37,931 bases of DNA from Ruminiclostridium sp. (lineage in GTDB: Bacteria; Bacillota; Clostridia; Oscillospirales; Ruminococcaceae). A program made the translations under genes and the position numbers. Below the pieces are notes generated by a model. It ran no database searches and was not told the DNA's origin. It saw nothing but the letters and a program-made list of their open reading frames with translations. Positions 8,515 through 16,111 of this stretch are shown here, one piece after another (position 1 is the first letter of the stretch; each line of letters opens with the position of its first letter). The DNA lies in contig JAGALB010000043.1 in NCBI GenBank assembly GCA_017625405.1, positions 217,900-255,830 on the forward strand, given 5' to 3'.

Positions 8515-8520
8515 TATAAT
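8515..8520 (+). promoter_or_regulatory. possible -10 box for the HIRAN gene
   Basis: A perfect TATAAT lies 42 nt upstream of the start codon and downstream of the preceding terminator. No convincing -35 box is found at the right distance, so this is tentative. Confidence 0.4.
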
Positions 8521-8562
8521 GTTATTGTAATACTAATCGTGAGTTTTCAGGGAGGTATCATA

Positions 8563-8979
8563 ATGGAAAATGCATATTTTGTTACGATAACAGGCATAAA
8601 CAATTATTACGGAAAGAAGCCTTTTGAAATCGGAAGAATTATCAGACTTGTCAAGGAGCCGGACAACCCCCATGACAATGAGGCTATTTTAGCATTTCTT
8701 CCTTTTATTGAAAAGATCGGCTATGTAGCAAACAGTACTCACACTGTATATTCAGGTACGATAAGTGCAGGACGACTTTATGATAAAATGGATGATTACG
8801 CATATGCAAGAGTTATGTTTGTTACCCATTCATCGGTTATTGCGTTGGTTCTGGATAAAGAAGATGTTGAATGTTGCGACGAAACAACGGAAGCGGTATC
8901 GGAAAATAAGGAATACAACGAAAGCGTCAAGCAAAAGTCAGAAAATGAAAATCATTCCATTGGTTTTAAGATTGAATGA
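8563..8979 (+). CDS. Stand-alone HIRAN domain protein
   Basis: This 138-aa protein starts at the ATG at 8563, with GGAGG eight bases upstream. An in-frame upstream ATG at 8509 lies before the likely -10 box and is rejected. Residues 4-100 match the HIRAN domain pattern: TITGINNYYG, the core LVKEPDNPHDNEAI, IGYVANS, and a final strand ALVLDKEDVE. HIRAN domains bind the 3' ends of single-stranded or damaged DNA in HLTF-type helicases. Small stand-alone forms are common in Firmicutes but have no settled function. The last 35 residues are charged, low in hydrophobics and probably disordered. It is a monocistronic gene between two terminators. Confidence 0.8.
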   Translation: MENAYFVTITGINNYYGKKPFEIGRIIRLVKEPDNPHDNEAILAFLPFIEKIGYVANSTHTVYSGTISAGRLYDKMDDYAYARVMFVTHSSVIALVLDKEDVECCDETTEAVSENKEYNESVKQKSENENHSIGFKIE

Positions 8980-9002
8980 TTTTTGGGAGAGATAAATAAA
9001 GC

Positions 9003-9035
9003 AAAAAGCACTTGGATTTTATCCAAGTGCTTTTT
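9003..9035. terminator. bidirectional terminator between HIRAN gene and tRNA-Leu
   Basis: Arms AAAAAGCACTTGGA (9003-9016) and TCCAAGTGCTTTTT (9022-9035) are perfectly complementary around a short loop. A run of T follows on each strand. The minus-strand hairpin begins right at the CCA end of tRNA-Leu. Confidence 0.88.
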
Positions 9036-9121
9036 GGTGCCGCTGATCGGACTTGAACCGATACGGTATTGCTACCAAGGGATTTTAAGTCCCTCGTGTC
9101 TGCCGATTCCACCACAGCGGC
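9035..9121 (-). tRNA. tRNA-Leu (anticodon UAA)
   Basis: This is an 87-nt class II tRNA with an encoded CCA. The acceptor stem GCCGCTG pairs with CAGCGGC, the T-arm reads CGGTTCAAGTCCG, and there is a long variable arm. The anticodon stem GGGA/TCCC encloses loop CTTAAAA, giving anticodon TAA. It lies on the minus strand among plus-strand genes and has its own promoter and terminator. Confidence 0.97.
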
Positions 9122-9137
9122 GTATTTAACAGATATT

Positions 9138-9166
9138 ATTATACACTATCATCCTGATTTTGTCAA
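9138..9166 (-). promoter_or_regulatory. sigma-A promoter of tRNA-Leu
   Basis: On the minus strand a perfect TTGACA (9161-9166) and a perfect TATAAT (9138-9143) have a 17-nt spacer, ending 16 bp before the mature tRNA 5' end. Confidence 0.88.
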
Positions 9167-9205
9167 TAGATTTTTCTAAAATAATATTTTATTTTTTGAT
9201 TTATA

Positions 9206-9234
9206 TTGATTATTTTAATTTTGTATGCTAAAAT
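9206..9234 (+). promoter_or_regulatory. sigma-A promoter of galT
   Basis: TTGATT (9206-9211) and TAAAAT (9229-9234) with a 17-nt spacer sit 24 nt upstream of the galT start. The surrounding sequence is very AT-rich. Confidence 0.65.
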
Positions 9235-9258
9235 AGAGAAAAAAAGAAGGGGAACGAT

Positions 9259-10752
9259 ATGAATATTGAAAGTCTTATTTCTGCACTTATCAAGTATGCT
9301 GAAGACAAAAAGCTTATAACTGCAGATGAAAATATTTTTGCCCGCAACAGGGTTATTGAATGTCTCGGAATTTCCGATTGGAATGCCACCGAATCTGTAT
9401 CCGACATGACAATTGATGAGATTCTTGACGGCATGTGTGATTATGCCACAGAAAAGGGTATAATATCCGGAACTGCTGAATCCCGTGATTTGTTTGATAC
9501 AAAAATAATGGGTGTGCTGACTGCTTTTCCACGTGAGATTATCGGAAAATTCAAGGATGATTACGCTGTTTCTCCCGAAAAAGCGACAAATGAATATTTT
9601 GAGTGGAACAAGAACATCAATTATGTCCGTGCAGGCAGAATAGCAAAGGACTTAAAATGGGGTTATGACTCTGAATATGGTACTCTCGATATTACTATAA
9701 ACTGTTCAAAGCCCGAGAAAGACCCTCGTGATATTGCGGCTGCAAAGACAGCACAGTCTGTTTCTTATCCTAAATGCCAGCTCTGTATCGAAAATACAGG
9801 CTATTCAGGCAGAATCGGTCATCCCGCTCGTCAGAACCTTATTCCTGTTCCTATGACTGTTCATAATCAGGAATGGTTTTTCCAGTATTCCCCCTATGGA
9901 TATTACAATGAGCATTGTATAATTTTCAATGCCGCTCATGTTCCCATGTGTATCGATGATGCTGTTTTTGGCAAGCTTTTTGATATTATTGAAACACTTC
10001 CGCATTATTTTGTGGGTTCAAATGCAGATTTACCCATAGTCGGTGGATCTATCCTCAGCCATGAGCATTTCCAGGGCGGTAACTATACCTTTGCTATGGA
10101 AACATCGCCAGTAGAATATGAATTTTCAATGAATGCATTTTCTGCTGTCAAGGCAGGGATTGTTAAATGGCCCATGTCTGTTATCCGTCTCAGAAGCAGT
10201 AACAGGGCAGAGCTTGAAAGGGCATGTTCGTACATTCTTTCAAAATGGCGTGCATATAGCGACGAAACTGTTGACGTCTATGCTTTTTCTGATGATACAC
10301 CGCATAATACAATTACGCCTATTGCACGTAAAAAGGGTGACGAATACGAGTGTGACCTTGTGCTCAGAAACAACCGTACAAGCGATGAGCATCCTCTTGG
10401 TATTTTCCACCCCCATGCTGAGTTACATCATATTAAAAAGGAAAATATCGGTCTTATTGAGGTTATGGGGCTTGCGGTGCTCCCGTCAAGACTTAAAACA
10501 GAGATTGAGCTTCTTTCAGATGTAATTGTAAATAAAGGAGTTGAAGCCGTCAGAGCGGACGAAACTCTTGAAAAGCATGCGGACTGGGTAGAAGAATTTT
10601 CTTCAAAGTATGAGATAACAGCTGAAAATGTTACTGAGATTCTCCGCAAGGAAATCGGAGCTGTTTTTGCACAGGTGCTTGCTGATGCAGGCGTATTCAA
10701 GCGCAATGAACAGGGAATGGCTGCATTCAGAAAATTTACAGAATCATTATAA
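9259..10752 (+). CDS. galT: UDP-glucose--hexose-1-phosphate uridylyltransferase (class II GalT)
   Basis: This Leloir-pathway enzyme exchanges UMP between UDP-glucose and galactose-1-phosphate in the cytosol. The 497-aa length and the motifs fit the Firmicutes-type class II enzyme, not the about 350-aa class I form. Seen are ENTGYSGRIGHPARQNLIPV (near 176-195), QYSPYGYYNEHCIIF (near 213-227), the presumed active-site loop SILSHEHFQGG (near 265-275) and APHNT-like SDDTPHNTITPIARK (near 345). The start has an AGGGGA-type site. It stands alone, with no galK or galE beside it, between its own promoter and a strong terminator, so galactose genes must lie elsewhere. Confidence 0.95.
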   Translation: MNIESLISALIKYAEDKKLITADENIFARNRVIECLGISDWNATESVSDMTIDEILDGMCDYATEKGIISGTAESRDLFDTKIMGVLTAFPREIIGKFKDDYAVSPEKATNEYFEWNKNINYVRAGRIAKDLKWGYDSEYGTLDITINCSKPEKDPRDIAAAKTAQSVSYPKCQLCIENTGYSGRIGHPARQNLIPVPMTVHNQEWFFQYSPYGYYNEHCIIFNAAHVPMCIDDAVFGKLFDIIETLPHYFVGSNADLPIVGGSILSHEHFQGGNYTFAMETSPVEYEFSMNAFSAVKAGIVKWPMSVIRLRSSNRAELERACSYILSKWRAYSDETVDVYAFSDDTPHNTITPIARKKGDEYECDLVLRNNRTSDEHPLGIFHPHAELHHIKKENIGLIEVMGLAVLPSRLKTEIELLSDVIVNKGVEAVRADETLEKHADWVEEFSSKYEITAENVTEILRKEIGAVFAQVLADAGVFKRNEQGMAAFRKFTESL

Positions 10753-10753
10753 A

Positions 10754-10786
10754 AAACAGCCTGAGAGTTTTACTCTCAGGCTGTTT
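10754..10786. terminator. bidirectional terminator between galT and the DUF5680 gene
   Basis: Arms AAACAGCCTGAGAGT (10754-10768) and ACTCTCAGGCTGTTT (10772-10786) are perfectly complementary around a TTT loop. It serves two converging genes. Confidence 0.88.
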
Positions 10787-10787
10787 G

Positions 10788-11228
10788 CTATTTTATCAAT
10801 CCACCGTGAAAATAACATTCGTAAATTTCTTTTCCTTTATAGCATATGGTTTCCTTTCCCTGAAACCAGTCGAATTCACCCTGGACAGAGCATTTATATG
10901 AATAATCACCGTTTGTATACGCTGAAGGCCCACGATAAGGCATATCGAAAGGTACATTGAGCAAAGCTTCCTTCAGGAAATCACCGCTGAAATTTTCACC
11001 TGTTACACGGCCGACATAATTCATACTCCAGTACGGTGTTTCTGAATTCCATAATGCTTCTTCGCCTGCAAATTTTTCACCGCCGAGGTAAGTGTCGTAA
11101 TACATTAAATCTCCCTCGGTATATTTTAAATCGTGGGATTTTGTTCTTGAAGAGGTTGTTTCTGCACCTTTGCCTGCATAAGTGGCTTTTTTGGCCCTTA
11201 TTAAGAATTCAATCAATGTTGCATTCAT
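10788..11228 (-). CDS. DUF5680 domain protein
   Basis: This 146-aa protein resembles the DUF5680 family, which also occurs as a domain fused to XRE-type regulators. Recognisable blocks are FLIRAKKATYAGKG at the N-terminus, LKYTEGDLMYYDTYLGGEKFAGEE (near 36-59), PYWSMNYVG, PYRGPSAY and a C-terminal ECYFHGG. No helix-turn-helix, signal peptide or membrane segment is present. The function is not known. The ATG at 11228 is chosen because GGAGG stands 7 nt upstream and the protein then starts MNATLIEFLIRAKK. An in-frame ATG 15 codons earlier lacks such a site and overlaps the preceding tRNA terminator. No own promoter was found, so it may depend on read-through from tRNA-Thr. Confidence 0.75.
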   Translation of the reverse strand: MNATLIEFLIRAKKATYAGKGAETTSSRTKSHDLKYTEGDLMYYDTYLGGEKFAGEEALWNSETPYWSMNYVGRVTGENFSGDFLKEALLNVPFDMPYRGPSAYTNGDYSYKCSVQGEFDWFQGKETICYKGKEIYECYFHGGLIK

Positions 11229-11271
11229 ATAATTTCCTCCGTTTTTGCTTATAAAATCTTTCTGTAAAACC

Positions 11272-11300
11272 AAAAACCTCCCATATTGCTACGGGAGGTT
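11272..11300 (-). terminator. intrinsic terminator of tRNA-Thr
   Basis: Read on the minus strand, AACCTCCC and GGGAGGTT (11275-11282 and 11293-11300 on the plus strand) form an 8-bp stem followed by a T-run. It lies 5 nt after the tRNA CCA end. Confidence 0.8.
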
Positions 11301-11305
11301 ATAAC

Positions 11306-11381
11306 TGGAGCTGATAACCAGAATCGAACTGGTGACCTCATCCTTACCAAGGATGTGCTCTACCGACTGAGCCATATCAGC
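11306..11381 (-). tRNA. tRNA-Thr (anticodon GGU)
   Basis: This is a 76-nt tRNA with encoded CCA. The acceptor GCTGATA pairs with TATCAGC, the D-arm is GGCTCAGTCGGTAGAGC, the anticodon stem-loop CATCCTTGGTAAGGATG gives GGT, and the T-arm is CCAGTTCGATTCTGG. It is a single-gene unit on the minus strand with its own promoter. Confidence 0.97.
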
Positions 11382-11399
11382 GATCTGTTACGGTTATAA

Positions 11400-11428
11400 A
11401 TTATAACACAGATATTTCCTTTTGTCAA
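11400..11428 (-). promoter_or_regulatory. sigma-A promoter of tRNA-Thr
   Basis: On the minus strand a perfect TTGACA (11423-11428) and a perfect TATAAT (11400-11405) have a 17-nt spacer. They lie 18 bp upstream of the mature tRNA. Confidence 0.88.
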
Positions 11429-11461
11429 TACTTTTTTTCAAAATAAAATACATCAAACCAC

Positions 11462-11490
11462 TTGAAAATTTATTTATATTATAGTATAAT
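11462..11490 (+). promoter_or_regulatory. sigma-A promoter of the hprK operon
   Basis: TTGAAA (11462-11467) and a perfect TATAAT (11485-11490) have a 17-nt spacer. The -10 region (ATAGTATAATAAA) is the same as that of the pyr operon promoter in this window. Confidence 0.8.
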
Positions 11491-11498
11491 AAAAAGTG

Positions 11499-11516
11499 TG
11501 CGTAAGTATTTACGCA
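11499..11516 (+). promoter_or_regulatory. inverted repeat at the hprK transcription start (operator or leader hairpin)
   Basis: TGCGTAA (11499-11505) and TTACGCA (11510-11516) are perfect inverted arms with a 4-nt spacer. They begin just about where transcription from the upstream promoter should start. This could bind a regulator as DNA or fold as a 5'-end hairpin. No regulator can be named. Confidence 0.4.
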
Positions 11517-11540
11517 ATTAATTGAAAGGAACTGACAACT

Positions 11541-12497
11541 ATGCCACAGGAATTTTCCGTTTCACTTGACAGAATTATAGGCGAACATGAACTTGAAGTG
11601 CTTTATTGTCCGCAGGATCCCGCTAATATTTACATTTACAGCTGTGATGTAAACCGTCCCGGACTTCAGCTTGGCGGATTTTATGAATATTTTGACAATA
11701 CACGAATTCAGATCATAGGAAAAACTGAATTTACATTTTTAGAGCAGAGAAATGAGGAGGAAAGACGTGCAGCAATTGACACACTTCTTTCAAAGCGTCC
11801 TCCTGCGCTTGTAATCACCCGTGATCTTGAGCTTTTCCCTGAAATTACAGAGCTCGGCGAAAAATATGGCGTACCGATTTTAAGATGCAAGGCAAGCACT
11901 TCCGCTTTTATGGCCAAGCTTATAGCTTTCCTTAATCTTAATCTTGCTCCCAGAATTACACGACACGGTGTTCTTATTGAAATATACGGTGAAGGTGTGC
12001 TTATTCTCGGCGACAGCGGTGTTGGTAAGAGCGAAACTGCCATTGAGCTTGTAAAACGTGGTCACAGACTTGTTGCTGACGATGCCGTTGAAATCAAAAA
12101 GACATCCAATGTTACACTTGTCGGCAGCTCGCCTGATAATATCCGCCACTTCCTTGAACTCAGAGGTATCGGTATTATCAATGTACGTCAGCTTTTCGGT
12201 ATGGGTTCTGTAAAGGTTACTGAAAAGATTGATATGGTAGTTGAGCTTGAACCCTGGAACCCTGAAAAGGTTTATGACCGTATGGGTATGGATAATCATT
12301 ATATGTCCATTCTTGGCGTTAAGGTTCCTTATCTTACAATTCCTGTAAAGCCCGGCCGTAATCTTGCGGTAATCCTTGAAGTTGCTGCTATGAACAACCG
12401 TCAGAAGAAGATGGGCTATAATGCAGCACAGGATCTGCTTGACAATCTCGGATTAAATATGGAGGGTGCAGATACCGTTACAAAGTATGACGTATAA
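11541..12497 (+). CDS. hprK: HPr kinase/phosphorylase
   Basis: This bifunctional enzyme phosphorylates HPr on its regulatory serine with ATP and removes the phosphate under starvation, feeding CcpA-dependent carbon control. The 318-aa protein has the usual N-terminal domain (1-130) and the C-terminal catalytic domain with the P-loop GDSGVGKSE (near residues 157-165), the dual-role acidic/His segment RGHRLVADD, and the HprK signature ELRGIGIINVRQLFG near 209-223. The start has AAAGGA at 11525. It opens a long co-directional block with a sugar kinase and RapZ, as in other Clostridia. Confidence 0.96.
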   Translation: MPQEFSVSLDRIIGEHELEVLYCPQDPANIYIYSCDVNRPGLQLGGFYEYFDNTRIQIIGKTEFTFLEQRNEEERRAAIDTLLSKRPPALVITRDLELFPEITELGEKYGVPILRCKASTSAFMAKLIAFLNLNLAPRITRHGVLIEIYGEGVLILGDSGVGKSETAIELVKRGHRLVADDAVEIKKTSNVTLVGSSPDNIRHFLELRGIGIINVRQLFGMGSVKVTEKIDMVVELEPWNPEKVYDRMGMDNHYMSILGVKVPYLTIPVKPGRNLAVILEVAAMNNRQKKMGYNAAQDLLDNLGLNMEGADTVTKYDV

Positions 12498-12518
12498 GCT
12501 TTGGGTATCGGATAGAAA

Positions 12519-13241
12519 ATGAAATTTATAGGCGATTTTCATACACATACACTTGCTTCAACACATGCGTACAGCACAATAACCGAAAACGCAAAATGGG
12601 CTTCGGAGCATGGTATAAAATTTCTTGCAACAACTGATCATGGCACTGATATGGAGGATTCGCCCCATCTCTGGCATTTTTATAATCTGAAGGTTATTCC
12701 CGATGAGTTGTTCGGTGTGCGTATAATAAAGGGAATTGAAGCAAATATCAGAGATGAAAACGGCACACTTGATATATATGATCCGTTTGTTTACAAGTGC
12801 GTTCAGTGGGTAAATGCATCAATGCATTATCCGTTGATGCAGCCGTCAGATAAAGCAGCTCATACAAAGGCTTATCTTGCTGTGCTTCAGAACCCCGAAG
12901 TCGATGTAATATGTCATTCTGAATCCGAACAGTATGATTATGATTTTGATGCTGTTGCCAGAGAATGTGCAAATCAGGGTAAGCTGATAGAGCTTAATGT
13001 TACAAGATTATATCGTGGTGGAATAACAGCGCAGCGTTATGCTATGATTCTGGAAGCCTGCGAAAAGTACGGAACAAGTATCGTTGTAAATTCTGACGCT
13101 CATTTTTATACTGCGATAGGCGATTTTGATGTCGCTAAGGAACTGATTGAAAAAACAGGATTTCCTGAAAAGCTTGTTTTTAATGCGGATGAAGACAGAG
13201 TACTGACTTATCTGAAAAATAAGCATCCTGACAAATTTTAA
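12519..13241 (+). CDS. PHP domain phosphatase (YcdX-like)
   Basis: This 240-aa protein has the metal-binding motifs of the PHP phosphoesterase family: DFHTHT at residues 6-11, a TTDHG motif near 39-43, Glu in IKGIEANI near 72, ASMHYPL near 97, CHSE near 133, and the closing VVNSDAHF near 190. This is the YcdX/histidinol-phosphatase-like form, a trinuclear-metal hydrolase in the cytosol. The true substrate is unknown. No his genes are near, so histidine synthesis is not suggested. It lies 21 nt after hprK, a frequent pairing in Clostridia. Confidence 0.88.
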   Translation: MKFIGDFHTHTLASTHAYSTITENAKWASEHGIKFLATTDHGTDMEDSPHLWHFYNLKVIPDELFGVRIIKGIEANIRDENGTLDIYDPFVYKCVQWVNASMHYPLMQPSDKAAHTKAYLAVLQNPEVDVICHSESEQYDYDFDAVARECANQGKLIELNVTRLYRGGITAQRYAMILEACEKYGTSIVVNSDAHFYTAIGDFDVAKELIEKTGFPEKLVFNADEDRVLTYLKNKHPDKF

Positions 13242-13258
13242 AATAAGGAGAATTCATA

Positions 13259-14209
13259 ATGTATAATATTGGTATTGATTTAGGCGGAACAAACATAAAA
13301 GTCGGTGTTGTAGATGAAAACTACAATATTGTCGGACGTTCAAACATAAAGACAAATCTTCCCAGACCTTCTGAAGAAATCGTTGAAAGTATTGTTGAAG
13401 GCGTCAAGCTTGCTTGTGAAGATGCAAAGATTGCTGTTTCCGATGTAAACAGTATCGGTATCGGTACACCCGGTACAGCCAACCGTAATACAGGCGTCGT
13501 TCTTTATTCCTGTAACCTTGGTTTCAATAACTTTGAGCTCGGCGGAATGCTCAGCGAAAAGCTCGGAACAGAAGTATTTGTAGAAAATGATGCCAATGCA
13601 GCTGCTTTCGGTGAAGTTGTGAATGGCGCAGGTAAAGGTTATAAGGATGTTGTTGTTATCACACTTGGTACAGGTGTAGGCGGCGGTATCATCATAGATG
13701 GTAAAATCTATACAGGTTTCAATTTCTGCGGTGCTGAGCTTGGTCACACTGTAATTGAATACAACGGCAGACAGTGCGGATGCGGCAGAAAGGGCTGCTT
13801 TGAAGCTTACTCTTCTGCAACAGCTCTTATCAACTTTACAAAGGAAGCAATGGAAGCTGATAAGAATACAAAAATGTGGGAAATTGCAGGCAGCATTGAA
13901 GGTGTTGACGGCAAGACTGCATTTGATGGTTTCAGAGCAGGCGACAAGACAGCAACAGAAGTTGTTAATAAGTATATCAACTACCTCGGATGCGGTCTTA
14001 CAAACGTTGTAAATATCTTCCAGCCTCAGGTTCTTCTTATCGGCGGCGGTATCTGCAAAGAAGGTGAAAACCTCACAAAGCCGCTTCTTGAATACATTGC
14101 ACGTGAAAGCTATTGTATCGACCCCAACTGTTCCACAAAGCTTGATATTGCCAAGCTTGGTAACGATGCCGGCATAATCGGTGCAGCTTACTTATATACT
14201 TTAAAGTAA
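13259..14209 (+). CDS. ROK family glucokinase
   Basis: This cytosolic sugar kinase is most likely the glucokinase (ATP + glucose to glucose-6-phosphate). The 316-aa protein has the ATP-binding phosphate-1 motif IGIDLGGTNIKVGV at residues 4-17, the catalytic Asp in VENDANAAAFGE (near 104-115), the second phosphate loop TLGTGVGGGI, and the ROK zinc-binding set GHTVIEY then CGCGRKGCFEAYSS (near 163-184). The start is set by AAGGAG. It sits in the hprK transcription unit, which fits a role in sugar entry to glycolysis. Specificity within the ROK kinases (glucose, mannose, GlcNAc) is inferred. Confidence 0.88.
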   Translation: MYNIGIDLGGTNIKVGVVDENYNIVGRSNIKTNLPRPSEEIVESIVEGVKLACEDAKIAVSDVNSIGIGTPGTANRNTGVVLYSCNLGFNNFELGGMLSEKLGTEVFVENDANAAAFGEVVNGAGKGYKDVVVITLGTGVGGGIIIDGKIYTGFNFCGAELGHTVIEYNGRQCGCGRKGCFEAYSSATALINFTKEAMEADKNTKMWEIAGSIEGVDGKTAFDGFRAGDKTATEVVNKYINYLGCGLTNVVNIFQPQVLLIGGGICKEGENLTKPLLEYIARESYCIDPNCSTKLDIAKLGNDAGIIGAAYLYTLK

Positions 14210-14230
14210 GTGTTTAACAATGTGTTTTTC

Positions 14231-14253
14231 GCCGCACAATAATATTGTGCGGC
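14231..14253 (+). other. strong hairpin between the ROK kinase and murB
   Basis: GCCGCACAAT (14231-14240) and ATTGTGCGGC (14244-14253) form a perfect 10-bp stem with a 3-nt loop. No T-run follows (AAAATTGC instead), so it is not a standard terminator for the plus strand. It may mark mRNA processing or stabilise the upstream message. Confidence 0.55.
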
Positions 14254-14281
14254 AAAATTGCAATATTTTGGAGGTGTTGTG

Positions 14282-15241
14282 TTGGAAAACATAGATGCAG
14301 AAACAGAAAAGAAATTATGCGAAAAATATTGCATTAATATCAAGTATAACAGCATAGAAGAATTATGCGAGAAAAGAAATATTGAATTGATAAAGGATGC
14401 GGCGCTTTCAGAATATACAACATTCGCAATAGGAGGAAAATGTGATTTCCTCGTAAAACCTGACAGTTTTGGTTCATTGAGGGATGTTATTCTGTATTGC
14501 CGTGAAAATGATGTAAAGTACTATGTTCTTGGAAAAGGCAGCAATGTTCTTGTAAGCGACAACGGACTTAAAGGTGTTGTTATTGTCCTTTCTTCGCCTT
14601 TTTCAAAAATCACTGAATCAGAAGATGGTATATACTGCGAAGCAGGTGCTTCCTTGACAAGACTCTGCACTTATGCAAAGGATAAAGAGCTTACAGGACT
14701 TGAATTTGCATACGGTATTCCCGGTACTGTCGGCGGTGCTCTTTACATGAATGCAGGTGCATACGGCGGTGAAATGAAAGATGTTGTGGTCAGCTGTGAT
14801 TATCTTGATGAAAATCTCGAGATAAAAACAATGTACGCTGAAGAAATGAAGCTTTCTTACCGTCATAGCATATTCTGCGAGAAGAATTATATTATTCTTG
14901 GCGTTTTATTCAGGCTGGAAAAAGGCGATAAAGCAGAAATTACAGCTAAAATGTCCGAGCTTATGGATAAAAGACGTTCAAAACAGCCGCTTGAATACCC
15001 AAGTGCAGGCAGTACATTCAAACGCCCTGAGGGTGATTTTGCGGGTCGACTGATTGAAGTAAGCGGTCTTAAGGGTTTCTCCTGCGGCGGAGCCCAGGTA
15101 AGCGAGAAGCACAGCGGATTTGTGGTAAACAAGGGCGGTGCAACTTGTGAGGATGTCAAGAATGTAATTTCTGCAGTCAAGGAAAAAGTGTATAAGGATT
15201 CAGGCGTAATGCTTGAATGTGAAGTTCTTATTCTGGAGTAA
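14282..15241 (+). CDS. murB: UDP-N-acetylenolpyruvoylglucosamine reductase
   Basis: This FAD/NADPH enzyme makes UDP-MurNAc, the second committed step of peptidoglycan precursor synthesis, in the cytosol. About 319 aa are predicted from a TTG at 14282. This start is chosen because GGAGG (14270-14274) stands 7 nt upstream. A GTG at 14279 is possible, and an upstream TTG at 14258 would put the Shine-Dalgarno inside the gene. Motifs are FAIGGKCDFLVKP, the FAD loop LGKGSNVLVSD, GIPGTVGGALYMNAGAYG (near 150), YRHSIF, the active-site Ser loop AGSTFKRP and GFVVNKGGATCEDV. It heads the murB-rapZ-whiA group. Confidence 0.93.
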   Translation: MENIDAETEKKLCEKYCINIKYNSIEELCEKRNIELIKDAALSEYTTFAIGGKCDFLVKPDSFGSLRDVILYCRENDVKYYVLGKGSNVLVSDNGLKGVVIVLSSPFSKITESEDGIYCEAGASLTRLCTYAKDKELTGLEFAYGIPGTVGGALYMNAGAYGGEMKDVVVSCDYLDENLEIKTMYAEEMKLSYRHSIFCEKNYIILGVLFRLEKGDKAEITAKMSELMDKRRSKQPLEYPSAGSTFKRPEGDFAGRLIEVSGLKGFSCGGAQVSEKHSGFVVNKGGATCEDVKNVISAVKEKVYKDSGVMLECEVLILE

Positions 15242-15254
15242 CAGGGGAATATAA

Positions 15255-16109
15255 ATGGAATTTGTAATTGTAACAGGTGTTTCTGGTTCAGGAAAATCGT
15301 GTGTTGTCAAAGCACTTGAAGATATTGGTTTTTTCTGCGTGGATAATATGCCTCCGCAGCTCATTCACAAGTTTGCGGACATATGCAAGGGTAACAGCTC
15401 AATTGAAAAGGTTGCTCTCGTTACTGACATAAGAGGCGGCGAGTTGTTCCTTGAGCTTTGGGACAGTGTAGAAGAAATGCGCAGACTTGGTATTAATATC
15501 AAGGTTTTGTTCCTTTATGCCGATCAGGATGTCGTAAAACGCAGATATAAGGAAACAAGACGTAAGCATCCGCTGATGGATGTGTGCGGCGGAGATATTG
15601 ATAAAGCCATTGCTGCTGAATTTGAAGTTTTAATGCCGGTGCGTGAAAATTCTGATTATTTTATTGATACAAGCCTTATGACTACTGCTAAGCTCAAGGA
15701 AAGTGTTCTTAATATTTTCCTTGAGGATATCAGCGAAAGCATGATGATAAGCTGTATTTCTTTCGGGTTCAAGTATGGTGTTCCCGATGAGGCCGACCTT
15801 GTGTTTGACGTCAGATGCCTGCCTAATCCGTTCTATGTTCCCGAACTCAAGCAGAAAACAGGTATGGATTCTGAAGTGCGGGAGTTTGTAATGAAGCATG
15901 AAACGGCACAGACTTTACAGACAAAGCTTTTTGAACTTATTGATTTTCTTATTCCACAGTATATCTCGGAAGGAAAGAGTCAGCTTGTAATTGCATTCGG
16001 ATGTACAGGCGGAAAACACAGAAGTGTTACTTTTGCTGAAAATATGTTCAGGCATCTCAGCGAGCAGAAGCTTACTGTAAGGCTTCTTCACAGGGATTGC
16101 GGTAAATAA
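15255..16109 (+). CDS. rapZ: RNase adapter / nucleotide-binding protein RapZ (YvcJ)
   Basis: This is a P-loop nucleotide-binding protein. In enterobacteria the homologue controls GlmS levels by steering an RNase to a small RNA, and in Bacillus YvcJ affects competence and UDP-GlcNAc metabolism. The 284-aa protein has Walker A GVSGSGKS (residues 8-15), FFCVDNMPP, DIRGG near 54, and the conserved C-terminal block FGCTGGKHRSV near 254. The length is normal. It lies 13 nt after murB with an AGGGGA site and 2 nt before whiA. Confidence 0.95.
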   Translation: MEFVIVTGVSGSGKSCVVKALEDIGFFCVDNMPPQLIHKFADICKGNSSIEKVALVTDIRGGELFLELWDSVEEMRRLGINIKVLFLYADQDVVKRRYKETRRKHPLMDVCGGDIDKAIAAEFEVLMPVRENSDYFIDTSLMTTAKLKESVLNIFLEDISESMMISCISFGFKYGVPDEADLVFDVRCLPNPFYVPELKQKTGMDSEVREFVMKHETAQTLQTKLFELIDFLIPQYISEGKSQLVIAFGCTGGKHRSVTFAENMFRHLSEQKLTVRLLHRDCGK

Positions 16110-16111
16110 AT

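Noticed and set aside
8486-8520. TTGTAC with TATAAT as a complete promoter of the HIRAN gene
   Set aside because: The spacer would be 23 nt and the TTGTAC overlaps the preceding terminator, so only the -10 box is reported.
14231-14253. Hairpin between the ROK kinase gene and murB as an intrinsic terminator
   Set aside because: No T-run follows the stem on the plus strand. It is listed only as a hairpin.
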